Assembly (NCBI GenBank): GCA_963841105.1
Contig: CAWJCB010000009.1
Coordinates: forward strand, 1 to 64,000
Length of the DNA stretch: 64,000 nt
Source of the DNA: VAZQ01 sp963841105
GTDB lineage: Bacteria > Pseudomonadota > Alphaproteobacteria > Rhizobiales > Xanthobacteraceae
Direction: 5' to 3'
Shown: piece after piece, positions 42,960 to 52,423 of the stretch
Layout: each line of letters begins with the position of its first letter
Position numbering within the stretch: the stretch's first letter is position 1
Notes under the pieces: generated by a model
What the model was told of the DNA's origin: nothing
The model's database searches: none
The model's input: the letters and a program-made list of their open reading frames with translations, nothing else
Program-made: the position numbers and the translations under genes

Positions 42960-45620
42960 ATGAATATTGTCGTTGTCGAATCGCCGGCCAAGGCCAAGAC
43001 CATCAACAAATATCTTGGCGCCGGTTACGAGGTTCTGGCTTCCTTCGGCCATGTGCGCGACCTCCCGGCCAAGGACGGCTCGGTCGATCCAGAGCACAAT
43101 TTCCACATGGTCTGGGAGGTCGATGACAAGTCGCGCAAGCGGCTCGACGATATCGCCAGGGCCGTAAAGGGCGCAAGCAAGCTCATTCTTGCCACCGACC
43201 CTGATCGCGAAGGCGAAGCTATCTCCTGGCATGTGCTCGAATTTCTCAAGCAGAAGAACGCGCTCAAGAAACAGGCGGTCGAGCGGGTGGTCTTTAATGC
43301 CATCACCAAGCAGGCGGTGCTCGACGCGATGAAGCACCCCCGCAGCATCGATGGCGCGTTGGTTGATGCCTATCTTGCCAGGCGCGCGCTCGATTACCTG
43401 GTCGGCTTCACCCTTTCGCCGGTGTTATGGCGCAAGCTCCCCGGCGCCCGCTCGGCAGGCCGGGTGCAGTCCGTGGCGCTACGCCTCGTCTGCGACCGCG
43501 AGCTGGAAATCGAAAAATTCGTCCCCCGGGAATATTGGTCTCTCGTTGCGACGCTTGCCACTCCGAGGGACGAAACATTCGAGGCGCGCCTGGTCGGCGC
43601 TGACGGCGAGAAGATCCAGCGACTCGATATCGGTTCGGGGGCTGAGGCTGAAGCTTTCAAACGCGCCCTGGAGAGCGCTGCCTTCACCGTGGCGTCGATC
43701 GAAGCCCGGCCCGCCAAGCGTAACCCGCCGCCCCCATTCACCACCTCCACATTGCAGCAGGAGGCGAGCCGCAAGTTCGGCTTTGCACCCGCGCTGACGA
43801 TGCGCATTGCGCAACGGCTCTATGAAGGCATCGACATCGAAGGCGAGACGGTTGGGCTGATCACCTATATGCGAACCGACGGTGTGGACATCGCAGAGGA
43901 GGCAATAGCGGGTGCACGCCGCGTCATCAGCGCCGATTACGGGGCCCGCTACTTGCCTGCCTCTCCGCGCAAGTACCAGACCAAGGCGAAAAACGCCCAG
44001 GAGGCGCATGAGGCGATAAGACCGACTGACCTTGCCCGACGCCCGAACAGGTTGAAAGCGCTTCTCGATGGGGATCAAGCCAAGGTGTACGATCTCATTT
44101 GGCTGCGCACCATGGCAAGCCAGATGGAATTGGCGGAGCTGGAGCGCACTACGGCCGACATCACCGCCCATGTCGGAACTCGAGTCATTGATCTGCGCGC
44201 GACCGGTACCGTGGTCAAATTCGACGGCTTCCTTACACTCTATCAGGAAGGCCGGGATGATGATCCCGATGACGAGGAAGGACGCCGCCTTCCGGAAATG
44301 AGCGCAGGCGAGAAGCTGAAGAAGCGCAAGATCGACGCTGACCAGCACTTTACGGAGCCGCCGCCGCGGTACTCGGAAGCATCTCTGGTCAAGCGCATGG
44401 AGGAGCTGGGTATCGGGCGGCCGTCCACTTATGCGCCTATCATGCAGGTGCTGCGGGATCGCGGCTATGTCCGCATCGACAAGAAGCGCCTCGTTCCCGA
44501 GGACAAAGGCCGGGTGTTGACGGCTTTTCTCGAAAGCTTCTTCGCTCGCTACGTGGAGTACGATTTCACCGCCGGCTTGGAAGAGCAGCTTGATCGCATT
44601 TCGAATAACGAGATGGCTTGGCGCGACCTGTTGCGCGACTTCTGGCGCGAGTTCACGGCCGCAGTCGGCGACATCAAGGAGCTGCGCATCGCGCAGGTGA
44701 TCGACGCTTTGGATGAGATGCTTGCGCCGCATCTTTTCCCGCCACGAGAGGACGGCAGCGATCCGCGCAAGTGCCCGACCTGCGAGACCGGCCGGTTATC
44801 GCTGAAGCTTGGAAAATTCGGCGGCTTCATCGGCTGCACGAACTATCCGGAGTGCCGTTATACGCGCCAGTTTGCGGCCGGAAACGGTGCAGAAATTGAA
44901 GGAGGCACCAAAAAGCTGGGCACGGATCCGGCGAGTGGCCTCGAAGTCACCCTGCGCTCCGGCCGCTTCGGGCCGTATGTCCAGCTTGGCGAGGTCGTAG
45001 ACGGCGAGAAGCCCAAGCGCACCGGCCTGCCGAAGGGTACCTCCGCGGAAGATATGGATCTCAGCCACGCCTTGGGGCTGCTATCGCTTCCTCGGGAAGT
45101 CGGCAGACACCCCGATGATGGAGAGCCGATCATTGCCGGCATCGGGCGCTTCGGACCCTACGTTCAGCATGGCAAGACCTACGCCAACCTCAGCAAAGGG
45201 GAGGACGTTCTCAGCATAGGGCTCAACAGGGCGGTAACGCTGATCGAGGAGAAGCGCGCGCGCGGCCCGCGCAAGGGTCCTGGCGCCGCTGCGCGCTCGC
45301 TCGGTGAGCATCCGGAGAAAGGCGGCGCCGTGGTCGTGAAGAGCGGACGGTACGGCCCTTACGTGAGCCATGACGGCATCAATGCAACGCTCGCCTCCGA
45401 CTTGACGCCCGAGACGATCTCGCTCGATCAGGCGATAGGGCTTCTGGAAGCAAGAGCCTCACGCGGCGGAGCCGCACGTGCGGGCAGCAGCAGAGCCCCC
45501 GCGAAGCGCCGAAGCAGCGGGCGCAAGGTTACAGCCAAGCCGGCAAGCCGCCCGAAGCCCAAGCGCGCGGAAGCACGGGAACAAAAGAAAGCGACGCCAC
45601 ATAAAGCCAAGCTGCGGTGA
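42960..45620 (+). CDS. topA: DNA topoisomerase I
   Basis: A type IA topoisomerase of 886 residues that relaxes negative supercoils. The Toprim domain begins NIVVVESPAKAKTINKYLG with ILATDPDREGEAISWH; the active-site Tyr is Tyr303 in GLITYMRTDGV. One C4 zinc finger (CPTCETGRL...GCTNYPEC) follows the core, then Topo repeats (GRFGPYVQLGE, GRYGPYVSHDG) and a Lys/Arg-rich tail (KRRSSGRKVTAK). The length matches alphaproteobacterial TopA. Confidence 0.97.
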   Translation: MNIVVVESPAKAKTINKYLGAGYEVLASFGHVRDLPAKDGSVDPEHNFHMVWEVDDKSRKRLDDIARAVKGASKLILATDPDREGEAISWHVLEFLKQKNALKKQAVERVVFNAITKQAVLDAMKHPRSIDGALVDAYLARRALDYLVGFTLSPVLWRKLPGARSAGRVQSVALRLVCDRELEIEKFVPREYWSLVATLATPRDETFEARLVGADGEKIQRLDIGSGAEAEAFKRALESAAFTVASIEARPAKRNPPPPFTTSTLQQEASRKFGFAPALTMRIAQRLYEGIDIEGETVGLITYMRTDGVDIAEEAIAGARRVISADYGARYLPASPRKYQTKAKNAQEAHEAIRPTDLARRPNRLKALLDGDQAKVYDLIWLRTMASQMELAELERTTADITAHVGTRVIDLRATGTVVKFDGFLTLYQEGRDDDPDDEEGRRLPEMSAGEKLKKRKIDADQHFTEPPPRYSEASLVKRMEELGIGRPSTYAPIMQVLRDRGYVRIDKKRLVPEDKGRVLTAFLESFFARYVEYDFTAGLEEQLDRISNNEMAWRDLLRDFWREFTAAVGDIKELRIAQVIDALDEMLAPHLFPPREDGSDPRKCPTCETGRLSLKLGKFGGFIGCTNYPECRYTRQFAAGNGAEIEGGTKKLGTDPASGLEVTLRSGRFGPYVQLGEVVDGEKPKRTGLPKGTSAEDMDLSHALGLLSLPREVGRHPDDGEPIIAGIGRFGPYVQHGKTYANLSKGEDVLSIGLNRAVTLIEEKRARGPRKGPGAAARSLGEHPEKGGAVVVKSGRYGPYVSHDGINATLASDLTPETISLDQAIGLLEARASRGGAARAGSSRAPAKRRSSGRKVTAKPASRPKPKRAEAREQKKATPHKAKLR

Positions 45621-45707
45621 TCGAGACCGTTGCGATTGGATGACGAGCGCTGGCGCAAGCGCGGCGGACGCCTCATCTGACTAAGACCCGATCCGGCCTT
45701 GCCTGAA

Positions 45708-47996
45708 ATGAAATCCCCGCGCGCCAAGCCTCGTTTTCCCTCCAAGGATGACCTCGTCGCCTTCATTGGGAGCGCGGCAGGAAAGGTTGGCACCCGGGAG
45801 ATTGCGCGTGCCTTTGGCATGAAGAATGCCGACCGCGCGATGCTTAAGAACACTTTGCGCGAGCTCGCTGACGAAGGCCTGGTTGAGCGCCGTCGCCGGA
45901 AGCTGCATCGTCCCGGAACATTGCCGCAGGTCGTGCTTGCGGACGTCATCGCGCGCGACGCGGACGGGGAGCTGATCGCCGTTCCTGCCGAATGGGACGA
46001 GGCCGCGCACGGACGGCCGCCGCAAATCCGCTTGCAATTTGGACGTCGAGCGCGGCCCGGAGAGGTAGCGGGGGTTGGCGACCGCGCTCTCCTGCATGTC
46101 GAGGACAATGCCGAGAAGGAAAACACAGTCCGGCACTGCGGGCGCGTGATCAAGCTCATAAATCGCTCGAAGCAGCGCGTGCTCGGTATTTTTCGAGCCA
46201 AGCCGGGAGGCGGAGGCCGCCTTGAGCCAATCGAGAAGAAGCAGCTTGGCCAAGAGCTCGCGATTGCCCCTGGCGCTGAGGAGCAGGCGCAAGACGGCGA
46301 CCTGGTGGCCGCCGAGGTGAGCCAGCGACGGAGTCGCTATGGTCTGGTCGCTGCCCGCATCACCGAAAAGCTCGGCGCCATCGAGACGGAACGGGCAGTC
46401 AGTCTCATTGCCATCCACGCCCACGGGATTCCACACGTATTTCCCGCGGCGGCGCTTGCCGAGGCACAAGCTGCGCAGCCGGTCGGGCTCGCAGGCCGCG
46501 AGGACTGGCGCGATCTCCCGCTGATCACCATCGATCCCGCGGACGCCAAGGATCATGACGACGCGGTGCACGCGACCTACGATCGCGATCCCCACAACCC
46601 CGGCGGGTTTGCGATCAGTGTGGCCATCGCCGACGTTGCGCATTACGTGCATGCCGGTTCAGCGCTCGATCGCGAGGCACTCTCGCGCGGCAACTCGGTG
46701 TATTTTCCCGACCGCGTCGTGCCGATGCTGCCTGAGCACATCTCGAACGATCTGTGCTCACTCCGGCCGGGAGAGGATCGACCCGCACTGGCGGTCCGCA
46801 TTGTCGTTGGCGCGGATGGACGCAAACGCTCCCATGGCTTCCATCGCGTGCTGATGCGCTCGGCCGCAAAGCTGAGCTACCTGCAAGCGCAGGCGGCAAT
46901 TGACGGCTGGCCTGACGATACGACCGGACCGCTGCTCGCCTCCGTTCTTGAACCGCTCTATGCCGCGTATCGTTGTCTCAAGCATGCTCGGGACGCCCGC
47001 GCTCCTCTCGATCTCGATCTTCCCGAACGAAAAATCGTGCTGACTGCGCACAATACCGTGGACCGAGTGGTCACGCCGGAGCGCCTCGACGCACATCGGC
47101 TGATCGAAGAGTTCATGATTCTTGCCAATGTGGCCGCCGCGGAGGCTTTGGAGCGCGCCCGCGTACCGCTCATCTATCGCGTGCACGATGAACCCGATCC
47201 GGAGCGGGTGAATGCGCTGCGTGAATTTTTGCAAACGCTGGACATTTCCTTCCCGAAAAGCGGCAGCCTGCGAGCCGCCCAGTTCAACCGCATTCTCGCG
47301 CGGGTGAAGGGCCGGGACGTAGAAAAGCTGGTAAATGAAGTGGTGCTGCGCACCCAGGCGCAGGCTGAGTATGTTGCGGAAAACTATGGGCACTTCGGTC
47401 TCAACCTGCGCCGTTACGCCCATTTCACCTCCCCTATTCGCCGTTACGCCGACCTCACTGTGCATCGCGGCCTCATTCGTGCGCTCAACCTGGGCGCGGG
47501 AGGGCTGCCGCAGGATGTCGACACTCCAACGCTCGCCGAAATCGGAGCGCAGGTCTCCTCCGCCGAACGGCGCGCCATGAAGGCCGAGCGGGAAACATTC
47601 GATCGCCTGCTCGCCCATTTCCTCGCTGATCGCATCGGCGCAACCTTCGACGGGCACATTTCGGGCGCGACCCGCGCTGGGCTGTTCGTCAAGTTGGATG
47701 ATACCGGCGCGGACGGCTTCGTGCCGGCGCGCATGCTCGGCACGGATTACTTTCGCTATCGCGAAGATCGGCATGCGCTTGTCGGGGATCACAGTGGGGA
47801 AACATACCGCCTGGGAGACCGGGTCTCAGTACGTTTGGTCGAAGCCGCACCCGTGGCCGGTGCATTGCGGTTCGAGCTTCTCTCAGACGGCAGGCGCGGC
47901 GGTCGAGATCACGATGGCGCCCGCCGCAAGGGCACCGGCGCCGGGCACGCTCCGGCTGGCCGCCGCGGGCTGCGCAAGCACGGTCGAAACAAATGA
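45708..47996 (+). CDS. rnr: Ribonuclease R
   Basis: A 762-residue 3'-5' exoribonuclease. An N-terminal winged helix (DLVAFIGSAAGKVGTREIAR), cold-shock domains, the RNB domain with DPADAKDHDDAVHA (catalytic Asps) and NSVYFPDRVVPMLPEHISND, and a C-terminal S1 domain (GATFDGHISGATRAGLFVK) with a basic tail. ATG 45708 (MKSPRAKPRF) is the likely start; TTG 45699 is an alternative. Its stop overlaps the next start by 4 bp. Confidence 0.95.
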   Translation: MKSPRAKPRFPSKDDLVAFIGSAAGKVGTREIARAFGMKNADRAMLKNTLRELADEGLVERRRRKLHRPGTLPQVVLADVIARDADGELIAVPAEWDEAAHGRPPQIRLQFGRRARPGEVAGVGDRALLHVEDNAEKENTVRHCGRVIKLINRSKQRVLGIFRAKPGGGGRLEPIEKKQLGQELAIAPGAEEQAQDGDLVAAEVSQRRSRYGLVAARITEKLGAIETERAVSLIAIHAHGIPHVFPAAALAEAQAAQPVGLAGREDWRDLPLITIDPADAKDHDDAVHATYDRDPHNPGGFAISVAIADVAHYVHAGSALDREALSRGNSVYFPDRVVPMLPEHISNDLCSLRPGEDRPALAVRIVVGADGRKRSHGFHRVLMRSAAKLSYLQAQAAIDGWPDDTTGPLLASVLEPLYAAYRCLKHARDARAPLDLDLPERKIVLTAHNTVDRVVTPERLDAHRLIEEFMILANVAAAEALERARVPLIYRVHDEPDPERVNALREFLQTLDISFPKSGSLRAAQFNRILARVKGRDVEKLVNEVVLRTQAQAEYVAENYGHFGLNLRRYAHFTSPIRRYADLTVHRGLIRALNLGAGGLPQDVDTPTLAEIGAQVSSAERRAMKAERETFDRLLAHFLADRIGATFDGHISGATRAGLFVKLDDTGADGFVPARMLGTDYFRYREDRHALVGDHSGETYRLGDRVSVRLVEAAPVAGALRFELLSDGRRGGRDHDGARRKGTGAGHAPAGRRGLRKHGRNK

Positions 47997-48763
47997 AGGT
48001 CATGGAATCCAGTAACTCCGCGACTGAGCGAATGAATCGCTTCGTCCAGCGAATGAACGAGGTCGAACGCGACCTGAGCGCTCCCTATGTTCGGCCTAAG
48101 GATGCGTCAACACTTATCCTGGTGGACCGTGCCGCACGCGCGCCGAAGGTGCTGCTCGGCAAGCGTCACGAACGACACAAATTCATGCCGGGAAAGTTCG
48201 TGTTCCCGGGCGGAGGAGTGGACCCGGCCGACAGGCGCATGCCGGTCGCAACCTCGCTACATCCGGCCGCCGAGGCCAACCTGCTCAAGCACCTCGTGCG
48301 GCCAAATCAGGCGAAGGCACGGGCATTTGCGCTCGCCGCGATCCGAGAGACCTTTGAAGAGACGGGTCTGGTGATCGGGCTGCATTCAGCAAAGATGCCA
48401 ACCATTCCCGAGGGACCCTGGCGCACATACGCCCAGGGAGAAATTCTACCCGATCTCGCCGCCCTGCATTTCATCGGGCGCGCGATCACTCCGCCCGGAC
48501 GGTTGCGCCGCTTCGATGCCCGTTTCTTCACGCTGGATGCAAGTGCAATCGCGCATAGCGTGGCAGGCATGACCGGCCCTGACGCTGAGCTTGTGGAGCT
48601 CGTCTGGATTCCATTAACGGAGGCGAAGCACCTGGATATGCCGGCCGTAACCGGGGTCATGCTCGAGGAGCTCGATGCCCGAATCAGAGACGGCTTTACT
48701 CACGACCTGCCGGTCCCTTTCTATCGAATGCCGCACGGCCGGTTTAAGCGCGAGTTGCTCTGA
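47993..48763 (+). CDS. NUDIX hydrolase
   Basis: A 256-residue NUDIX protein. The helix part of the Nudix box is RETFEETGLVIG, preceded by FVFPGGGVDPADRR, with about 40 residues inserted between the two parts, as in some coenzyme-A/ADP-ribose pyrophosphatases. The start overlaps rnr by ATGA; ATG 48002 is an alternative. Substrate unknown. Confidence 0.85.
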   Translation: MKVMESSNSATERMNRFVQRMNEVERDLSAPYVRPKDASTLILVDRAARAPKVLLGKRHERHKFMPGKFVFPGGGVDPADRRMPVATSLHPAAEANLLKHLVRPNQAKARAFALAAIRETFEETGLVIGLHSAKMPTIPEGPWRTYAQGEILPDLAALHFIGRAITPPGRLRRFDARFFTLDASAIAHSVAGMTGPDAELVELVWIPLTEAKHLDMPAVTGVMLEELDARIRDGFTHDLPVPFYRMPHGRFKRELL

Positions 48764-48781
48764 GCTCGTCGCGGCCGTTCC

Positions 48782-48809
48782 TTGACATGAGCCGCTTACG
48801 GGTTAGTTT
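48782..48809 (+). promoter_or_regulatory. Putative rpmG promoter
   Basis: TTGACA (48782-48787) and TAGTTT (48804-48809) are 16 bp apart, just upstream of rpmG. It fits a sigma-70-type promoter with a short leader. Confidence 0.5.
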
Positions 48810-48836
48810 CGCCCGCAATACAACGAGGATGTCGCA

Positions 48837-49004
48837 ATGGCTAAGGCCACCACCATCAAAGTGAAGCTGATCTCAAGCGCGGACACGGGCTTCTACTACG
48901 TGACCCGCAAGAACTCGCGGACCATGACCGAAAAGCTGGTGAAGAAGAAATACGACCCGGTCGCCAAGAAACACGTCGAGTTCCGGGAAGGCAAAATCAA
49001 GTAG
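48837..49004 (+). CDS. rpmG: 50S ribosomal protein L33
   Basis: The 55-residue L33 of the large ribosomal subunit. It begins MAKATTIKVKLISSADTGFY and contains TRKNSRTMTEKLVKKKYDP and ends KHVEFREGKIK. It has no CxxC zinc motif, so it is the zinc-free (C-minus) form usual in alphaproteobacteria. GAGG precedes the ATG. Confidence 0.96.
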   Translation: MAKATTIKVKLISSADTGFYYVTRKNSRTMTEKLVKKKYDPVAKKHVEFREGKIK

Positions 49005-49400
49005 TTGCCGAAGGCGAGACAACCATTCCGGTGCCTTGATCGATCCGTCTCCGTCAGCCTTAACTATTCCGCTCCGGCATTACTGGCGTGGCGGTCAGAG
49101 CGCAAGGGCGTGTCGAAGAGGTGGCCGGTCGGTAGCGGTGTCATGAGGAGGCCACTCGTACCGCCCCCCGACCGGCCGAACCCCACGGGACCCAGGAGAT
49201 GCGGCGGACCTGAGCATTCCGCAGGGTTATCAATTACTTAGGCGATATTTAGCCTCCCTGACCCGTGCGAATGTCGGCCAAGAGGTATTGCAGGCCCGTC
49301 AAAATAGCGCAACCGCCCCGGAAATCAACAATCCAGGTTGGCGAAAACGGGTCGAATCGGGTCAACCTAAAGCATTAGGGTTGACCTGCGAGCGCTAGGC
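49005..49400. other. Convergent intergenic region between rpmG and pleD
   Basis: No gene is supported in this 396-bp stretch. It contains a 10-bp-arm hairpin at 49123-49177 (next entry). The remaining open frames are short and overlap each other. Confidence 0.5.
49123..49177. terminator. Hairpin between convergent rpmG and pleD
   Basis: Perfect arms GGCCGGTCGG (49123-49132) and CCGACCGGCC (49168-49177) enclose 35 bp that also contain a partial inner stem (GCGGT/ACCGC). Its site between convergent genes fits a bidirectional terminator. Confidence 0.5.
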
Positions 49401-50771
49401 TTAGGCTGCGGCGGGAACCACGCGATTGCGGCCGTCTCGTTTTGCGCGATAGAGCGCCTGGTCCGCGCGTTTGAGGATGCTCGCAGCGTCATCCGCGCCG
49501 CCGAGCGCGGCAATGCCGACCGAGATCGTAACATCGATCGTGCGGTCTGCCTGCCGGATGGAAAACGGCTCGCTTGCAATGCGCCGACGCAAACGCTCCG
49601 CCACCATGGTAGCGACGCCAAGGCCGGTCTCGGGCATGATCACCACGAATTCCTCGCCACCATAGCGACACGCGAGATCGATGCCGCGTATCGATTTGCG
49701 GATTCGCAAGGCGAACTCGCGCAACACCTCGTCCCCTGCGTCATGGCCATATGCGTCGTTGATCGACTTGAAATAATCGATGTCCAGAACAAGCACCGTG
49801 AGCGGCTTGCCGCGTGAGGCAGCCTGCTCGGTAAGGCTCGAAATGTGGGTTTCCATGTAACGTCGGTTGTGGAGGCCCGTCAGCGCGTCCGTGATGGCCA
49901 TTTCGATCGAAATCTGCACATTGTCGCGCAAGCGCTCCAAATACCTTTTCTTGCGTATTTGCGTTCGCACCCGCGCGAGCAATTCATTCTGGTCGATGGG
50001 ACGGAAGAGATAGTCGCTCACGCCGACCTCCAGTCCCCTCGCAAGACGTGTGTTGTCGTCACCCTCCGAGACAGCAAGAATGGGAATGTTGCGGGTGCGT
50101 TCGAGAGAACGGACTTGGCTGCACAGTCGCAAGCCATCAAAGTTCTCCAGTCCGAGGGAGACGATCAACAGGTCGTAATTCCCCTCCGCGGCGTGAAAGA
50201 GGGCAGCATTCGGATCCGCCTCAACATCCGGCGAATGCTCGACGGCGAGCATGGCGCGGACGTGCTCGTGAGCCAACGGCCGGTCTTCGACGATGAGAAT
50301 GTGGCCATTTCGGCCGGTTTCCTCAGCCGCATCGCGGTTCGCGTTTCTGATACCGATATCGCGTGAAGTCACGGCGCGCATGCGCAGTTCATCCATCATG
50401 ATCTTGAGGCGGCCAAGCGACCTCAGGCGGGCGATCAGAGCGACATCACAGACAGGCTTGCTCAAAAAATCGTCCGCTCCGGCTTCGAGTCCCCTCACCC
50501 GGTCGGACGGCTGATCGAGGGCGGTCACCATAATGACCGGGATGTAATGCGTCGTGATTCCCGTCTTGAGCCGGCGGCACACCTCAAAACCATCCAGGTC
50601 CGGCATCATGACGTCCAACAGCACGATATCGCATTTAGCCCGCTCGCAGATCGCGAGCGCCTCATTGCCGCCCGTCGCCGTTATCACATCGAAATACTCT
50701 GCGGAGAGGCGCGCCTCCAGCAGCTTCAGGTTTGCTGGAACATCGTCGACGACAAGAACGCGCGCGGTCAT
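49401..50771 (-). CDS. pleD: Response regulator diguanylate cyclase PleD
   Basis: A 456-residue c-di-GMP synthase controlling polar development in alphaproteobacteria. REC1 has the phosphoacceptor Asp53 (LLDVMMPD). REC2 (about 157-275) lacks the acceptor, reading LLIVSLGLENFDG. The GGDEF domain has GGEEF at 371-375 and an I-site RxxD (RGID, 362-365) five residues upstream, so product inhibition is expected. DivK lies 12 bp upstream, in the same orientation. Confidence 0.96.
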   Translation of the reverse strand: MTARVLVVDDVPANLKLLEARLSAEYFDVITATGGNEALAICERAKCDIVLLDVMMPDLDGFEVCRRLKTGITTHYIPVIMVTALDQPSDRVRGLEAGADDFLSKPVCDVALIARLRSLGRLKIMMDELRMRAVTSRDIGIRNANRDAAEETGRNGHILIVEDRPLAHEHVRAMLAVEHSPDVEADPNAALFHAAEGNYDLLIVSLGLENFDGLRLCSQVRSLERTRNIPILAVSEGDDNTRLARGLEVGVSDYLFRPIDQNELLARVRTQIRKKRYLERLRDNVQISIEMAITDALTGLHNRRYMETHISSLTEQAASRGKPLTVLVLDIDYFKSINDAYGHDAGDEVLREFALRIRKSIRGIDLACRYGGEEFVVIMPETGLGVATMVAERLRRRIASEPFSIRQADRTIDVTISVGIAALGGADDAASILKRADQALYRAKRDGRNRVVPAAA

Positions 50772-50783
50772 CGATCCCTCTCC

Positions 50784-51155
50784 TCAGTTCGAGCCGAGGA
50801 AACTGCGAATCGTCTCAATAAACTTGCCGACTGAGATCGGCTTGGACAAATACGCTTCACAGCCGCCCTCCCGGATGCGCTCCTCGTCTCCCTTCATTGC
50901 AAAAGCCGTGACCGCAACAACCGGAATCGACTTGAGCTCGGGATCCTCCTTAAGCCATTTCGTCACTTCCAGCCCTGAAACTTCGGGTAGCTGGATGTCC
51001 ATCAGTATCAAATCGGGCTGGTGCCTGCGCGCGAGATCGAGCGCCTCAATGCCGTTGCGGGTACCGACCGTGCGGTAGCCATGTGCCTCCAACAAATCGT
51101 GGAAGAGCTTCATATTGAGCTCATTGTCCTCCACGATCATTACGGTCTTTGACAT
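50784..51155 (-). CDS. divK: Single-domain response regulator DivK
   Basis: A 123-residue REC-only protein. The acidic pair is VEDNELNMK, the acceptor Asp53 is LILMDIQLPEVSG, and Thr/Lys switch residues are in VVAVTAFAMKG and AYLSKPISV. With PleD it forms the cell-cycle/polarity signalling pair of alphaproteobacteria. PleD follows 12 bp downstream. Confidence 0.96.
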   Translation of the reverse strand: MSKTVMIVEDNELNMKLFHDLLEAHGYRTVGTRNGIEALDLARRHQPDLILMDIQLPEVSGLEVTKWLKEDPELKSIPVVAVTAFAMKGDEERIREGGCEAYLSKPISVGKFIETIRSFLGSN

Positions 51156-51482
51156 CCCCGCCCTTCCAATCGCCCTATGGTCCGGCTTGCGTCCACTGGA
51201 TGCGGCGGCTGCATGCCTCCGAGCGTGCGCGGCGTTTGGTGAAAACTAGAACCCATGTATTACGGAAACGCAAACGCAAACGACTGATCATGCACCCGGA
51301 GATGCACGGCAAATGGGCCAAAATGATGGGTTGACGCGGGTTACATCGCTGTGCACGGACATGCCGAAAAGTGCATTAAACTCATGCAATCCGCACGCAC
51401 AGCAATGAGCGGATGCGAGAGCCCAATCGAGATATCTCCGCGGCGACAGCGCCTACCTGCTTCTGAGCTGGAACCGGTTAAC
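51156..51482. other. Intergenic region upstream of divK
   Basis: No supported gene. A short plus-strand frame ending MHPEMHGKWAKMMG has no recognisable features. The region probably holds the divK promoter; I could not pick a convincing one. Confidence 0.4.
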
Positions 51483-51929
51483 CTAGACAGGCGACACCTG
51501 ACCAACATCCATGGTCCGGCGGCTTAACGCGATATTGAAGGTGTATCCGCCGAACAGGTCCACCAAGGTCACGAAGATGAGAAGAATTGCCGTCTCCCAC
51601 CGTGGCCAGCTGTCGAGAAGATGAGGCTTTCCAAAGACGACAATGAGCACGACCGCAAGCGGGGCCAGGGACGCCATCCCGTCGAGGACGCCGATGAACC
51701 AATTCGCGGTAACCGGCAAGCTGAAAGGAATCGAGATGAGCTGATAGGTCAGGTAGATCGCCGCGAGCCATGCCATGTTGAATCCCAGACGTTCCGGCGT
51801 GAACCAACCCAGCGAGCCGGCGATGCTGTGCAACGTTCCGGCGTACCAGAAGAAATAGACCTCCCAGGCGGCCAGACCCAAAGCGAACAAGATGCTCATT
51901 CCAGCAAGGGACATGTGGCCTCTTCGCAT
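51483..51929 (-). CDS. Four-helix membrane protein, hypothetical
   Basis: A 148-residue integral membrane protein. Four hydrophobic stretches are seen: MSILFALGLAAWEVYFFWYA, MAWLAAIYLTYQLISIPFS, GVLDGMASLAPLAVVLIVVFG and TAILLIFVTLVDLFGGYTF. GGAAGGAGA seven bases upstream supports ATG 51929. I do not recognise the family. Confidence 0.7.
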   Translation of the reverse strand: MRRGHMSLAGMSILFALGLAAWEVYFFWYAGTLHSIAGSLGWFTPERLGFNMAWLAAIYLTYQLISIPFSLPVTANWFIGVLDGMASLAPLAVVLIVVFGKPHLLDSWPRWETAILLIFVTLVDLFGGYTFNIALSRRTMDVGQVSPV

Positions 51930-52060
51930 GGTTGTCTCCTTCCATCAAACGCGTAACATCCGTATCCGACAATCCGCCCCTGCGTCGAGGTAGGACTTTG
52001 CCCTTGGGGGCGACCATCGGATGCGCAAACAAGGCGGGAGCATGGCCTTGAGGGCGACGG

Positions 52061-52384
52061 ATGACGAGGCTTGAGAAATCGCGAATCGGCGCGCGCGACG
52101 GCGGGCGACTGCAGGCAGCGGCGCTGGACGTGGCGGTCGCAGCGTTCGAATTCCTTGCCGCCGACGCGGGGCGCATCGGGCGCTTTCTGGATGTAAGCGG
52201 AATTCCTGTTGAAAACCTCCGGGCGGCGGCAAAGGGAACAAATTTCCTTGCCGGTGTGCTGGATCATGTCGGCGAGGACGAGCCGCTGCTCCTGACGTTT
52301 GCCGCACACGCAGGAATCGCGCCGGATGAGATCATGCGTGCGCGCTCTGTTCTTGCCGGCCCTTGGGAGCGCGATTTGCCATGA
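52061..52384 (+). CDS. DUF3572 protein
   Basis: A 107-residue protein of the DUF3572 family (AALDVAVAAFEFLAADAGRI, SGIPVENLRAAAKGTNFLAG, GIAPDEIMRARSVL). It is typically encoded beside divK and dinB in Rhizobiales, as here. Function unknown; small all-helical. Confidence 0.88.
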   Translation: MTRLEKSRIGARDGGRLQAAALDVAVAAFEFLAADAGRIGRFLDVSGIPVENLRAAAKGTNFLAGVLDHVGEDEPLLLTFAAHAGIAPDEIMRARSVLAGPWERDLP

Positions 52385-52423
52385 TATGGGCGATGTGAGC
52401 ACGGCCAAGGCGGTCCTTGGAAA

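Noticed and set aside
46758..47792. Minus-strand open frame inside rnr
   Set aside because: Antisense to the RNB domain of ribonuclease R; no independent support.
49005..49241. 78-residue frame after rpmG
   Set aside because: It begins directly after the rpmG stop, spans the hairpin and lacks any domain.
51149..51334. 61-residue frame upstream of divK
   Set aside because: Basic, low-complexity, overlaps the divK start and has no clear ribosome binding site.
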